DNA from: Algoriphagus sp. NG3
GTDB taxonomy: Bacteria; Bacteroidota; Bacteroidia; Cytophagales; Cyclobacteriaceae
Direction: 5' to 3'
Assembly: GCF_034119865.1 (NCBI RefSeq)
Contig: NZ_CP139421.1
Coordinates: forward strand, 5,062,501 to 5,126,500
DNA length: 64,000 bases
Shown: positions 43,521 through 51,625 of the stretch, one piece after another
How positions within the stretch are numbered: position 1 is the first letter of the stretch
Layout: every line of letters begins with the position of its first letter
Notes under the pieces: model-generated
What the model was told of the DNA's origin: nothing
Database searches by the model: none
Seen by the model: the letters and a program-made list of their open reading frames with translations, nothing else
Program-made: the position numbers and the translations under genes

Positions 43521-44747
43521 TTACACGAGTTGTGCCAGGGCTATATTAAAGGACGTTTGGGCTAGTTTAACTTTATCCGGATTTTTGTCATAAACCTTTT
43601 TCAACGCTTTTTCTATAGTGTCACTCACGTCCTCGAATATTGCTTTGTCGGTTACCTCTGCATTATCGCTCATCAAGTAAGCAAATACTCTGGCCATGCC
43701 ACAGTTTGCGATGAAGTCAGGAATAACCGACACTCGCTGATCAGTCCATACGCCTGTTGGGCCAAAGAAAATTTCAGGATCCGCAAACGGCACGTTGGCC
43801 CCGCATGATATTACTTCAAGTCCTGCATTTACCATCCGCCCTGCCTGATCCTTAGTTATCAGTCTGGAGGATGCGGCAGGTATGAAGATTTCGCTTTTCA
43901 GATCCCAGATTTTCTGGTTGATCTCTTCAAATGAGAGTTGATCTTCGGCTACTAGTTTGTTGCCTACCCTGTCAAGGAAAAGCTCTCGGATCTCATCAAG
44001 AGAATACCCGTTTTCGTTGATCACACCTCCATCACGGTCGATAATACCTACGATTTTCACACCTTCTATCGCCAGAAAACAGGCTGCCGCGGCTCCCACA
44101 TTTCCCCATCCTTGTATGACTGCTCGCTTACCTTTGAGGTCTCCCCCCCAGATATTATAATAGTGTCTCACTGCCTCAGCCACACCAAATCCGGTAATCA
44201 TATCTGCCACTGTATATTTTCTGGGCCCGTTTGGGGTGAAATCCGGGTCTTCCAATACTTTGGATACACCTTGTCTCAGTTGTCCAATCTTCCGGATTTT
44301 TTCAGGCTCAGTAGCATGATAGTGGCCATTCACAACTCCTTCTTGTGGGTGCCAGAGACCATAGGATTCGGTGATGGGAATTACTTCATGGATCTCATCT
44401 ATATTCAGATCCCCGCCAGTGCCATAATAGCTTTTTAACAATGGGATCACAGCTTTGTACCAGCGGCGGAGTACTGCATCTTTGCGGGGATCGTTGGGGT
44501 CAAAGTTGATCCCTGATTTGGCACCGCCAATTGCCGGTCCGGAAACGGTGAATTTTACTTCCATGGTTTTGGCAAGCGATTCTACTTCTCGCTTGTCCAG
44601 ACCCTTTCTCATACGGGTCCCGCCGCCCGCTGCACCTCCTCGGAGGGAATTTATCACTACCCAGCCCTCAGCTTCTGATTCGCTGTCACTCCACTCGAAG
44701 GTGATTTCCGGCTGTTTGTTCTCGAACTTTTTGAGTAATTCTTGCAT
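43521..44747 (-). CDS. Glu/Leu/Phe/Val dehydrogenase family protein (glutamate dehydrogenase)
   Basis: The enzyme oxidatively deaminates an amino acid, most likely glutamate, to the keto acid and ammonia with NAD(P). The 408-residue length fits the hexameric class. Visible motifs: the glycine-rich GGAAGGGTRMRKG, the catalytic-lysine region GPAIGGAKSGINFDP, the Asp of GTGGDLNIDE, and the dinucleotide-binding GWGNVGAAAACFL. Substitutions around the substrate pocket make leucine or phenylalanine as substrate possible. A promoter with TATTTTTG lies 22 bp before the start. It stands apart from its neighbours on both sides. Confidence 0.9.
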   Translation of the reverse strand: MQELLKKFENKQPEITFEWSDSESEAEGWVVINSLRGGAAGGGTRMRKGLDKREVESLAKTMEVKFTVSGPAIGGAKSGINFDPNDPRKDAVLRRWYKAVIPLLKSYYGTGGDLNIDEIHEVIPITESYGLWHPQEGVVNGHYHATEPEKIRKIGQLRQGVSKVLEDPDFTPNGPRKYTVADMITGFGVAEAVRHYYNIWGGDLKGKRAVIQGWGNVGAAAACFLAIEGVKIVGIIDRDGGVINENGYSLDEIRELFLDRVGNKLVAEDQLSFEEINQKIWDLKSEIFIPAASSRLITKDQAGRMVNAGLEVISCGANVPFADPEIFFGPTGVWTDQRVSVIPDFIANCGMARVFAYLMSDNAEVTDKAIFEDVSDTIEKALKKVYDKNPDKVKLAQTSFNIALAQLV

Positions 44748-44769
44748 CTAATTTGGGTTTATAACTGGA

Positions 44770-44796
44770 CAAAAATATGAAAATAAACCACTTCAA
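44770..44796 (-). promoter_or_regulatory. Candidate promoter of the glutamate dehydrogenase gene
   Basis: On the minus strand TTG (44794-44796) is followed after 16 bases by TATTTTTG (44770-44777), a full TAnnTTTG match. The leader to the ATG at 44747 would be about 15-18 nt. Confidence 0.4.
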
Positions 44797-44818
44797 GTAT
44801 AAGAAGTCTGACGGACGG

Positions 44819-45892
44819 TCAGCTATACACCACACCTCCAGAGGAGTCTCTGAGAGCACCGGTAACAGAGGCTAAGCAATTGTTTTCATTGCGGAGACGC
44901 AATACCCCCAAAAATCCAAAAACCAGCGCTTCTTTAAATTCAATTAAGGATGGAGAAGCAGAAACTTTGTTCCATTTGGAATCCAGGTACTTGTCCAGAC
45001 ATGAGATAAAGAAAGAATTGTATGCTCCTCCTCCGGTGATCAACACATTCGGTTCTTTGTGTTTTTTATGAAGTTGGATGACCTTGGCGATTTGGAAAGC
45101 ATAATGTTCCGCCAGTGTCCGTAAAATATCTTTTTCACCTAGCCCACTCGTATTAATCAATGGAATGAAATCATTTTCCAAGTCTTCTCTACCTAAGGAT
45201 TTTCTATTTGATTTTGAATAATAGGGTAGGGAATTAAGGGCGTTAAATAGATTTTCATTAAGAACACCTGTTTTAGCCCAATCTCCACCTCGGTCGTAGT
45301 CAGCCCCTAGTCGGACTGCTTGGGCATTGAGTAGTAGGTTGAAAGGGCAAGTATCAAAGGCAAGACGCAGGCCTGCCGACTCCATGCTGATATTGGCAAT
45401 CCCCCCTAGGTTGATGCAAAAATCGACCGTGGGAAAAAGCAGCCGATCACCTATGGGGACCAAGGGAGCACCTTGTCCACCGAGCTGTACATCGAGCATT
45501 CTGAAGTCATTGATTACCTTCTGGCCAGAGGCCTGATGCAATGCCCATCCATTGCCAATCTGCAGGCTAAGTCCCTTTGTCGGCTGGTGAAAAACGGTAT
45601 GGCCATGGGAACAGACAGCTAAGGGTTTGTACTGGTTTTCATCGCAGTACGCTTTTACTTTTTCTCCCATCCATGCTCCAAACTCCACATCCAGAAGTGC
45701 CAGTTCCAAGGCAGAGAGCTGATGGCTTTTCATAAGTTTTTTGCCTAAAACAGCAGGAAAGGGAACCGTCACTGCATCAATGATTTCGTAGGACCAGGTT
45801 TCCTGTAAGGTATAGTTGCAATAGGCAATGTCCAGTCCGTCACCGGAAGTGCCGGACATCAATCCTATCATGGGGTAGTGGGTGGGGCTCAT
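44819..45892 (-). CDS. anmK: Anhydro-N-acetylmuramic acid kinase
   Basis: AnmK hydrolyses and phosphorylates 1,6-anhydro-MurNAc to MurNAc-6-phosphate in peptidoglycan recycling. The 357-residue protein has the ASKHA fold with IGLMSGTSGDGLDIAY at the N-terminus (Ser/Thr/Asp of the phosphate loop), SHGHTVFHQP, the QIGNGWALHQASG segment, the catalytic Asp region INDFRMLDVQLGGQGAPLVP, and GGGAYN near the C-terminus. No MurQ or muropeptide permease gene is next to it. It is divergent from coaX, with a full -7 box (TATCTTTG) 30 bp before its start. Confidence 0.95.
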   Translation of the reverse strand: MSPTHYPMIGLMSGTSGDGLDIAYCNYTLQETWSYEIIDAVTVPFPAVLGKKLMKSHQLSALELALLDVEFGAWMGEKVKAYCDENQYKPLAVCSHGHTVFHQPTKGLSLQIGNGWALHQASGQKVINDFRMLDVQLGGQGAPLVPIGDRLLFPTVDFCINLGGIANISMESAGLRLAFDTCPFNLLLNAQAVRLGADYDRGGDWAKTGVLNENLFNALNSLPYYSKSNRKSLGREDLENDFIPLINTSGLGEKDILRTLAEHYAFQIAKVIQLHKKHKEPNVLITGGGAYNSFFISCLDKYLDSKWNKVSASPSLIEFKEALVFGFLGVLRLRNENNCLASVTGALRDSSGGVVYS

Positions 45893-45922
45893 GGGTTAAA
45901 GTTTGTTAAGTGAAGTATAGCG

Positions 45923-45930
45923 CAAAGATA
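45923..45930 (-). promoter_or_regulatory. Candidate -7 box of anmK
   Basis: On the minus strand the site is TATCTTTG, a full match to TAnnTTTG, 30 bp before the anmK ATG. I found no TTG at the right distance upstream. Confidence 0.35.
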
Positions 45931-45996
45931 ATTTAACAAGGATAGAAGGGAGGGCTTTTCTTGAATGGCTATTTTGCGCAATATTAACTATACTGG

Positions 45997-46713
45997 ATGC
46001 GGAATCTAATCATAGATATTGGAAATACTAGAATTAAATCGGCGGTCTTTGAGCGGAAAAACCTTCTTGAAGAAAAAGTTTTTGATGAGTTTATTTCTGC
46101 CTTAAATTACTGGGAATCATTGGTTTTTGATCAATGTTTGGTGAGCTCTGTGAAGTGGAGTGAAACTGACCTTACACAGAAATTATCCTTTGATTTTAAG
46201 TACTTGAGCCATAAGACAAGCCTTCCTGTTAATAATAAGTACGAGACCTCTACTACCTTGGGTGTAGACCGTATAGCAGGGGCTATAGGCGCATGGTCTA
46301 TGAAGGGTAGTGGGCCGGTTTTGGCAATAGATCTAGGTACTTGTATTACTTTCGATCTGATTAATGAGGATAACTCGTATCTGGGAGGGGCGATAAGCCC
46401 TGGTCTTGCGATGCGGGCCAGAGCTATGCATGAGCAGACAGCGAGATTGCCTTTGGTGGATCTTAACGTCAAACCTCATGCATTAATTGGCACAAACACA
46501 ATCACCTGTATGCAAATCGGTATTTGGCAGGGGGTGGAACTGGAAATACTCGGACAAATCGAAGCATATACCAAAAAATATCCAGAAATCGAGGTCTTTA
46601 TTAGCGGAGGAGATGCCCAATCTTTTGTTTCATTGGCAAAAGACCTCATATTTGTAGTCCCAAATTTGGTCCTATACGGATTGAATTCTATTCTAAACCA
46701 CAATGTTGAGTAA
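45997..46713 (+). CDS. coaX: Type III pantothenate kinase
   Basis: CoaX phosphorylates pantothenate, the first step of coenzyme A synthesis; the type III enzyme has no feedback by CoA. The 238-residue protein has the ASKHA phosphate motifs: DIGNTRIKSAVF at the N-terminus, the GVDRIAGAIGAW pantothenate site, and AIDLGTCITFDLI in the middle, then GGAISPGLAMRARAM. The gene overlaps the following outer-membrane protein gene by 11 bases, so the two are coupled. coaX as first gene ahead of an outer-membrane protein, TPR protein and lptC is a typical Bacteroidota order. Confidence 0.95.
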   Translation: MRNLIIDIGNTRIKSAVFERKNLLEEKVFDEFISALNYWESLVFDQCLVSSVKWSETDLTQKLSFDFKYLSHKTSLPVNNKYETSTTLGVDRIAGAIGAWSMKGSGPVLAIDLGTCITFDLINEDNSYLGGAISPGLAMRARAMHEQTARLPLVDLNVKPHALIGTNTITCMQIGIWQGVELEILGQIEAYTKKYPEIEVFISGGDAQSFVSLAKDLIFVVPNLVLYGLNSILNHNVE

Positions 46714-47986
46714 AATCAAATTGCAATTGCTGGGTGTACTTTGCACCCTTTTCTTATTTACCGAAGCCCAGGCTCAATCCAGTGCTTCTACCTACAGTGC
46801 GCTGGGTATAGGGGAATTTAATTATTCCGGCCTTACCAATAATCGAGCTATGGGAGGACTTGGAATCAGTTTTGGCAGTGCTTGGAACCCCAACTATGTG
46901 AACCCTGCACTTTCTACCAAAAACACGATTTTTAATTTTGAGGCAGCTTTGAATTATAAAATGATCGGTGCCAACAACGGTTCGGAAACATCCGAAGTGG
47001 ATGGGGGGGGCTTATCCTACCTTGCTTTATCTCTGCCTGTCAAAGTAAACAAAGCCACCGTAGGCTTAGGACTTAATCAAATCACCAGTGTCAATTATCG
47101 GTTGATGATAGAAAGCACGGTGAGCAATGCCGACGTGAGGGCATTTAATTCTATAGAAGGTGATGGAGGGATATCAGAAGCATATCTCAGTTTTGGATAT
47201 GAAGTAGCTAAAAATCTGAGCTTGGGTGTTCAGGGATCCTATCTCTTTGGTTCTACGATCCGCACGGATCAGCTCGGCCTTTTTGATGAAAATGGGAATC
47301 CAATAGGGATCACTACGGAATATTATGAAAGATTAACAGTTAGCGATTTTGGCTATAAATTGGGGGCTTATTACTTCTTGCCATTAAACACAAAAAGCAA
47401 GTTGCATCTCGGTGCCATTTATCAGCATTTAGGGGATGTTAATGGAAAAGCTTTTGCCAAGCTGGCATCTTTTGGCCAAGCTAGCAATCCGGATACGCCA
47501 GGTGACCTGATAGCAAATGATGAACCAGGGAGCATTTATATCCCTAATCGCTTTGGATTCGGGGTTTCTTATGAGAAAAACAACAAATATGTGATCGGTC
47601 TGGAAGGGCAGTATCAGGATTTCAAACAGTTCAGAAATCTCTTTGATGATCCGCTCAGATTGCAGGAAGCGATCAAGGTAGGACTAGGGTTCCAGATTGT
47701 GCCTGATTACTTGGATGTGGATAGTCCCCTGAAGCGAGGTACCTATCGCTTTGGATTGGAGTATCAACAGACTCCGTACTACCTGAACGCGACCAATATC
47801 AATGATGTTGGCATCAACTTTGGAGCTTCGCTTCCTGTAAATCAACTTTCCTTAGTGAACTTCGCAGTGAAAGTCGGACAGAGAGGAACCACCGATAATG
47901 GCCTCATCCGGGAAAATTATGTAAACTTCACCTTAGGCTTATCACTAAACGATAACAGCTGGTTCTACAAACGAGTATTTGAATAA
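46703..47986 (+). CDS. Outer-membrane beta-barrel protein
   Basis: The 427-residue protein has a signal peptide (about 1-24, ending AQA-Q) and then alternating amphipathic strands throughout, starting with TYSALGIGEFNYSGLTNNRA and ending in strong strands with a final aromatic residue (YKRVFE). The form resembles the FadL/PorV-like barrels of Bacteroidota; I cannot name the exact family. It is coupled to coaX by an 11-base overlap and precedes the TPR protein and lptC, so a role in outer-membrane assembly or lipid handling is plausible but unproven. Confidence 0.8.
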   Translation: MLSKIKLQLLGVLCTLFLFTEAQAQSSASTYSALGIGEFNYSGLTNNRAMGGLGISFGSAWNPNYVNPALSTKNTIFNFEAALNYKMIGANNGSETSEVDGGGLSYLALSLPVKVNKATVGLGLNQITSVNYRLMIESTVSNADVRAFNSIEGDGGISEAYLSFGYEVAKNLSLGVQGSYLFGSTIRTDQLGLFDENGNPIGITTEYYERLTVSDFGYKLGAYYFLPLNTKSKLHLGAIYQHLGDVNGKAFAKLASFGQASNPDTPGDLIANDEPGSIYIPNRFGFGVSYEKNNKYVIGLEGQYQDFKQFRNLFDDPLRLQEAIKVGLGFQIVPDYLDVDSPLKRGTYRFGLEYQQTPYYLNATNINDVGINFGASLPVNQLSLVNFAVKVGQRGTTDNGLIRENYVNFTLGLSLNDNSWFYKRVFE

Positions 47987-48081
47987 TAATTAACCAAACA
48001 AAACCATACGATCAATTGGTTAAAGACGAGTCCCAAACTTGGATTTAAACATGAGATTAAATTCTGCCGAATTAAACCGTT

Positions 48082-49389
48082 ATGAAAATGAAAATCAAAT
48101 CTACAATCCTTGGGCTAGCTGCCCTGCTTTCAGCCGGCATGGTCCAAGCTCAGGATGGATGGAACTTTCCTTCTGATCCTGCACAAGAGAAAAAAGCCAG
48201 AGAACTGAATGCTGCTTATACAGATTATCTGAGTTCGGAGCAATTTGTAGAAGCCACGCATCCATTGAACTGGTTACTTGTGAATGTTCCTGAGCTGAAT
48301 GAATCTATCTACCAAAATGGTGTAAAAGTATATGATGGGGCCTCTAAAGCCACAACTGATGAAGCCCAAAAGAGAGTTTATCAGGATTCAGTGATCGCTA
48401 TTTATGAGAAAAGAGGCGAGATCTACGATAATGAGAAAAACTGGATAGAAAACAAGGCGTATTACGGCTACCAGTATTATAAGGATGATAAGGACATGCT
48501 GGAAGGCCCAATTGCTGATTTCGAAAAGGCAATTGAATTAAATGGTACGCTTAATCCTACGCTTACAGCTGCATACTTCAATTTAATCTATAGAAATTAT
48601 GCCTATCACCAGGCATATACAGGAGAAGAAATACTTGCAATCCATGACAAATTGCAGGCTATGCTGGATGAGGCAGCTGCCGAGGGGAAAGATGTATCAA
48701 GTCCTAAAAGCAGCTTGGAACAACTCTTGGTAGCAATGGAATTGATCGATTGTGATTTCATAGAAAATACCATGGGGCCAAAATTAGCTGCTGATCCTAC
48801 CAATGAAGCCTTGGCTGATCAGATTTTCAAGTACTCTGTGCAGTACAAATGTTACAGTTCAAAATCATTCTTGCAGGCTTTAGAGATCAAGCATGCCAAA
48901 GAGCCTTCTTTCTCTACTTCTCAGGTGATCGCAATGAGATATGTGCAGGATAATAAATTGACCGAAGCTGAAAACCTATGGAAGCAGGCATTGACACTTG
49001 CAGAAAATGATGCACAGAAGGCAGAAGGCCATATGGAGTTGGCTACCGTCTATGCAAAGCAAGGCAAAAAAGCCGCAGCAAGAAATGAGGCCAAAGCCGC
49101 TGCCAATATCGATAACTCTAAAACAGCTGAGGTTTATTCTATGATTGCCGGCATGTATATGAACTCTTTCAATGATTGTAAAGGGGGAGTAAGTAAGATA
49201 AAAGACAGAGCGATCTATATAGCTGCTTATAATGCATACCAAAAAGCAGGTGATTCTTCAGGCATGGCAAATGCAAGAGCTCAGTTTCCTTCTAAGGAAG
49301 AAGTCTTTACTGAGGGAATGCAAGTTGGAGAGTCCTTAAGCACAGGCTGCTGGGTAGGTGAGACAGTTACTTTAGCGACTAGAGATTAA
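48082..49389 (+). CDS. Exported TPR repeat protein
   Basis: The 435-residue protein has a signal peptide (about 1-23, MVQAQ cleavage) and a helical repeat body. Tetratricopeptide-like units are seen around YFNLIYRNYAYHQAYTGEE, LTEAENLWKQALTLAENDAQ and EVYSMIAGMYMNSFNDCK; two pairs of cysteines occur in the second half (LIDCDF, QYKCYSS, FNDCKG, STGCW), which may form disulfides in the periplasm. It is placed between the outer-membrane protein and lptC. A terminator with a UUCG-type loop follows at once, so part of the transcription ends here. Confidence 0.85.
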   Translation: MKMKIKSTILGLAALLSAGMVQAQDGWNFPSDPAQEKKARELNAAYTDYLSSEQFVEATHPLNWLLVNVPELNESIYQNGVKVYDGASKATTDEAQKRVYQDSVIAIYEKRGEIYDNEKNWIENKAYYGYQYYKDDKDMLEGPIADFEKAIELNGTLNPTLTAAYFNLIYRNYAYHQAYTGEEILAIHDKLQAMLDEAAAEGKDVSSPKSSLEQLLVAMELIDCDFIENTMGPKLAADPTNEALADQIFKYSVQYKCYSSKSFLQALEIKHAKEPSFSTSQVIAMRYVQDNKLTEAENLWKQALTLAENDAQKAEGHMELATVYAKQGKKAAARNEAKAAANIDNSKTAEVYSMIAGMYMNSFNDCKGGVSKIKDRAIYIAAYNAYQKAGDSSGMANARAQFPSKEEVFTEGMQVGESLSTGCWVGETVTLATRD

Positions 49390-49404
49390 CAGAATTAATT
49401 TGAT

Positions 49405-49433
49405 AAAAAGGCAGTCTTCGGGCTGCCTTTTTT
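49405..49433 (+). terminator. Intrinsic terminator with UUCG-type loop
   Basis: AAAAAGGCAG pairs with CTGCCTTTTTT across TCTTCGGG, which closes as a stable C-UUCG-G tetraloop, followed by T's. It lies 16 bp past the stop of the TPR gene and 8 bp before the lptC start. Confidence 0.88.
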
Positions 49434-49440
49434 CATTTAT

Positions 49441-50022
49441 ATGCGTAAAACATTTTTCAAGTATCTTTGGACTGTGAAAACAAGAATAACCCCATTAGCT
49501 TATTTGGTGACCTTGGTTTTGTTGTCTACTTCCTGTAGAGAGGATGTAGATGCATCCCTGCTGGAGGTATATGATGGGCCGATGAATATGGCTATCAATA
49601 TACATCTCATAGAAAGTGACTCTGCCATTGTGAGATCGGATATAAAGGCTCCTAAGCAGCTTGAGTTTGCCAATGGCAACCTGGAATTCCCAGATGGCAT
49701 AGAAATCGAAATCTATGAAAAAGACGGTCAGTTGAGCACCACCCTTCGGGCAGATCGGGCTTATTTTATAAGAGAAGAAAATCTCTATCGAGGTGAAGGT
49801 GATGTACAGGTTCATAATATACTGAATGACCAAGAACTTCAGTCAGAAGAGCTTTTTTGGGATATCAGAAAAAAAATAATCTACACGGAGAAATTTGTGC
49901 GGATACAGAGTGGGGGTGATTATTCTTATGGATCCGGTTTTGAGGCAGATGAGACTTTCACCACATATACACTTAAAGAGCCTAGGGATGCACGTATAGA
50001 AGTATCTGAAGATGGCCTTTAG
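49441..50022 (+). CDS. lptC: LPS export protein LptC family lipoprotein
   Basis: LptC links the inner-membrane LptFG-B ATPase to the periplasmic bridge that carries lipopolysaccharide to the outer membrane. The 193-residue protein has an N-terminal basic/hydrophobic segment ending in a lipobox STSC (about 29-32) and then the beta-jellyroll of the Lpt family: DIKAPKQLEFANGNLEFPDG, LRADRAYFIREENLYRGEG and ELFWDIRKKIIYTEKFVRI. As in other Bacteroidota the anchor is a lipid rather than a single helix. It begins right after the terminator of the TPR gene. Confidence 0.85.
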   Translation: MRKTFFKYLWTVKTRITPLAYLVTLVLLSTSCREDVDASLLEVYDGPMNMAINIHLIESDSAIVRSDIKAPKQLEFANGNLEFPDGIEIEIYEKDGQLSTTLRADRAYFIREENLYRGEGDVQVHNILNDQELQSEELFWDIRKKIIYTEKFVRIQSGGDYSYGSGFEADETFTTYTLKEPRDARIEVSEDGL

Positions 50023-50049
50023 ACCTGGATTAGGAATTATATTATAAAA

Positions 50050-50259
50050 ATGAAATTAGCTGACGCATTACTATTATCCCTTTCACTTGCCTTGATTATA
50101 GTAGGCATACATCAGACGCTCACCCATGGAGTTCAGGCATCTTATGCCATTTTTATGTTTGCTGTAGCTTTATTATTTTGGTTTCAGTACCGCAAAATGC
50201 AAAAACCCGAAGAACCCCCGACACCTAAGAAGAAAGCCAAATCTGGCAAAAAGCGCTAA
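50050..50259 (+). CDS. Small two-helix membrane protein
   Basis: The 69-residue protein has two membrane helices (about 4-24 and 30-47) with a short loop, then a Pro/Lys-rich cytoplasmic tail (PEEPPTPKKKAKSGKKR). It lies between lptC and the CNNM/CorC gene, with gaps of 27 and 2 bp, so it is part of that operon. The same small protein recurs at this place in related genomes as far as I recall, but I know of no function. Confidence 0.75.
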   Translation: MKLADALLLSLSLALIIVGIHQTLTHGVQASYAIFMFAVALLFWFQYRKMQKPEEPPTPKKKAKSGKKR

Positions 50260-50261
50260 CC

Positions 50262-51542
50262 ATGGAAATAAGTTATTTAGTCTATGTGATTTTCACCTTG
50301 GTCTTTTCAGCCTTTTTCTCAGGGATGGAAATCGCATTTATCTCCTCCAACAAGCTACAGATCGAGCTTCAGAATAAGCAAGGTGACATGACGGGCAGGA
50401 TACTCAGTGTTTTTGTCCGGCGTCCGGGGCAATTTATAGGAACTACGCTCATGGGCAATACCATCTCGCTGGTGCTGTACGGTATCTTCATGGCATACCT
50501 GATGGAGGATCCTCTGAAATTATGGCTTCCGGAAGGGTTTAATAACGATGCGATAGTCTTAGTACTGCAGACCTTGATTTCCACTATAGTAGTGTTGATC
50601 ACTGCGGAGTTTTTGCCCAAGAGCCTTTTTATGCTGAACCCTAACAGCATGCTTAATTTCTTTGCGCTGCCTTTTTGGATCGTCTATATTCTCATATACC
50701 CTGTGGTTTGGGCTGTGGTCGGATTGTCCAGGTTTTTTATTACAAAAATACTCCGTTTGGAATACAGTGAAGACAAGCCCGTTTTCACCGTGACCGATCT
50801 TAATAGCTTTGTCCAAAACCATATCCACAAAGGCAAAGAAGAGGGGCAGGTGGAGATAGACACGAAGATTTTTGACAATGCCGTGGAGTTTAAGACTGTC
50901 AGGGTGCGTGAGTGTATGGTTCCCAGGACGGATATCGTATCTGTGGAGGTGGATGATTCCATGGAGGAATTGAAGAAAGTCTTCGAGGACAGCGGACACT
51001 CCAAAGTGATCGTCTATCGGGAGTCCATCGATGATGTGATCGGTTATTGCCATCAGCTGGAGTTGTTTAAGAAACCCAAAACGATCGAAGAAATCCTTAC
51101 CCCAATTATCATAGCTCCGGAATCAGCACTGGCCAATGAGTTGCTTATCCAGTTTATCCAAGAGCGGAAAAGCCTCGCTTTGGTAGTGGATGAGTTTGGT
51201 GGGACGTCAGGAATTGTATCTATGGAAGATATTATTGAGGAAATTTTCGGGGAAATCGAAGATGAATATGATAGCGATGATCTGATCGAGCAGAAGATAT
51301 CCGATCAGGAATATCTTCTGAGCGCACGTCACGAAATAGACTACCTCAATGATAAATATGGATGGGAATTGCCTATTGGAGACTTTGAGACCTTATCCGG
51401 GCTCATACTTTCACTCATGGAGAATCTTCCCAAGAAGGGAGAATCTGTTACTTTCGACGGATATACTTTTACAGTAATGACCAAACAAGAGCATAGAATT
51501 GAGACAGTTCGGCTAAAAATCAACACCTCAGGTATTTTCTAG
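50262..51542 (+). CDS. CNNM/CorC-HlyC family membrane protein
   Basis: The 426-residue protein has an N-terminal CNNM membrane domain (about 1-180, with FSGMEIAFISSNKLQIE and the LMGNTISLVLYG helix), a CBS pair (about 200-320, with RVRECMVPRTDIVSVE and LVVDEFGGTSGIVSMEDI) and a C-terminal CorC_HlyC domain. The family includes Mg2+ exporters and, in Bacteroidota, the GldE-like gliding proteins; the domain set alone cannot decide. The place next to lptC and a PpiD-like chaperone suggests an envelope role. Two bases separate it from the small membrane protein gene. Confidence 0.9.
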   Translation: MEISYLVYVIFTLVFSAFFSGMEIAFISSNKLQIELQNKQGDMTGRILSVFVRRPGQFIGTTLMGNTISLVLYGIFMAYLMEDPLKLWLPEGFNNDAIVLVLQTLISTIVVLITAEFLPKSLFMLNPNSMLNFFALPFWIVYILIYPVVWAVVGLSRFFITKILRLEYSEDKPVFTVTDLNSFVQNHIHKGKEEGQVEIDTKIFDNAVEFKTVRVRECMVPRTDIVSVEVDDSMEELKKVFEDSGHSKVIVYRESIDDVIGYCHQLELFKKPKTIEEILTPIIIAPESALANELLIQFIQERKSLALVVDEFGGTSGIVSMEDIIEEIFGEIEDEYDSDDLIEQKISDQEYLLSARHEIDYLNDKYGWELPIGDFETLSGLILSLMENLPKKGESVTFDGYTFTVMTKQEHRIETVRLKINTSGIF

Positions 51543-51625
51543 TTAAGCGTTTGATTCAGAATATATTTTGAATTTCGTTAGTAATGCTATTATTTTGCGA
51601 CTCTCTAAAAAGCGTAGTAACAATA

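Noticed and set aside
50559..51053. 164-codon minus-strand open frame within the CNNM/CorC gene
   Set aside because: Antisense shadow of a conserved membrane-CBS protein; His-rich translation with no family features.
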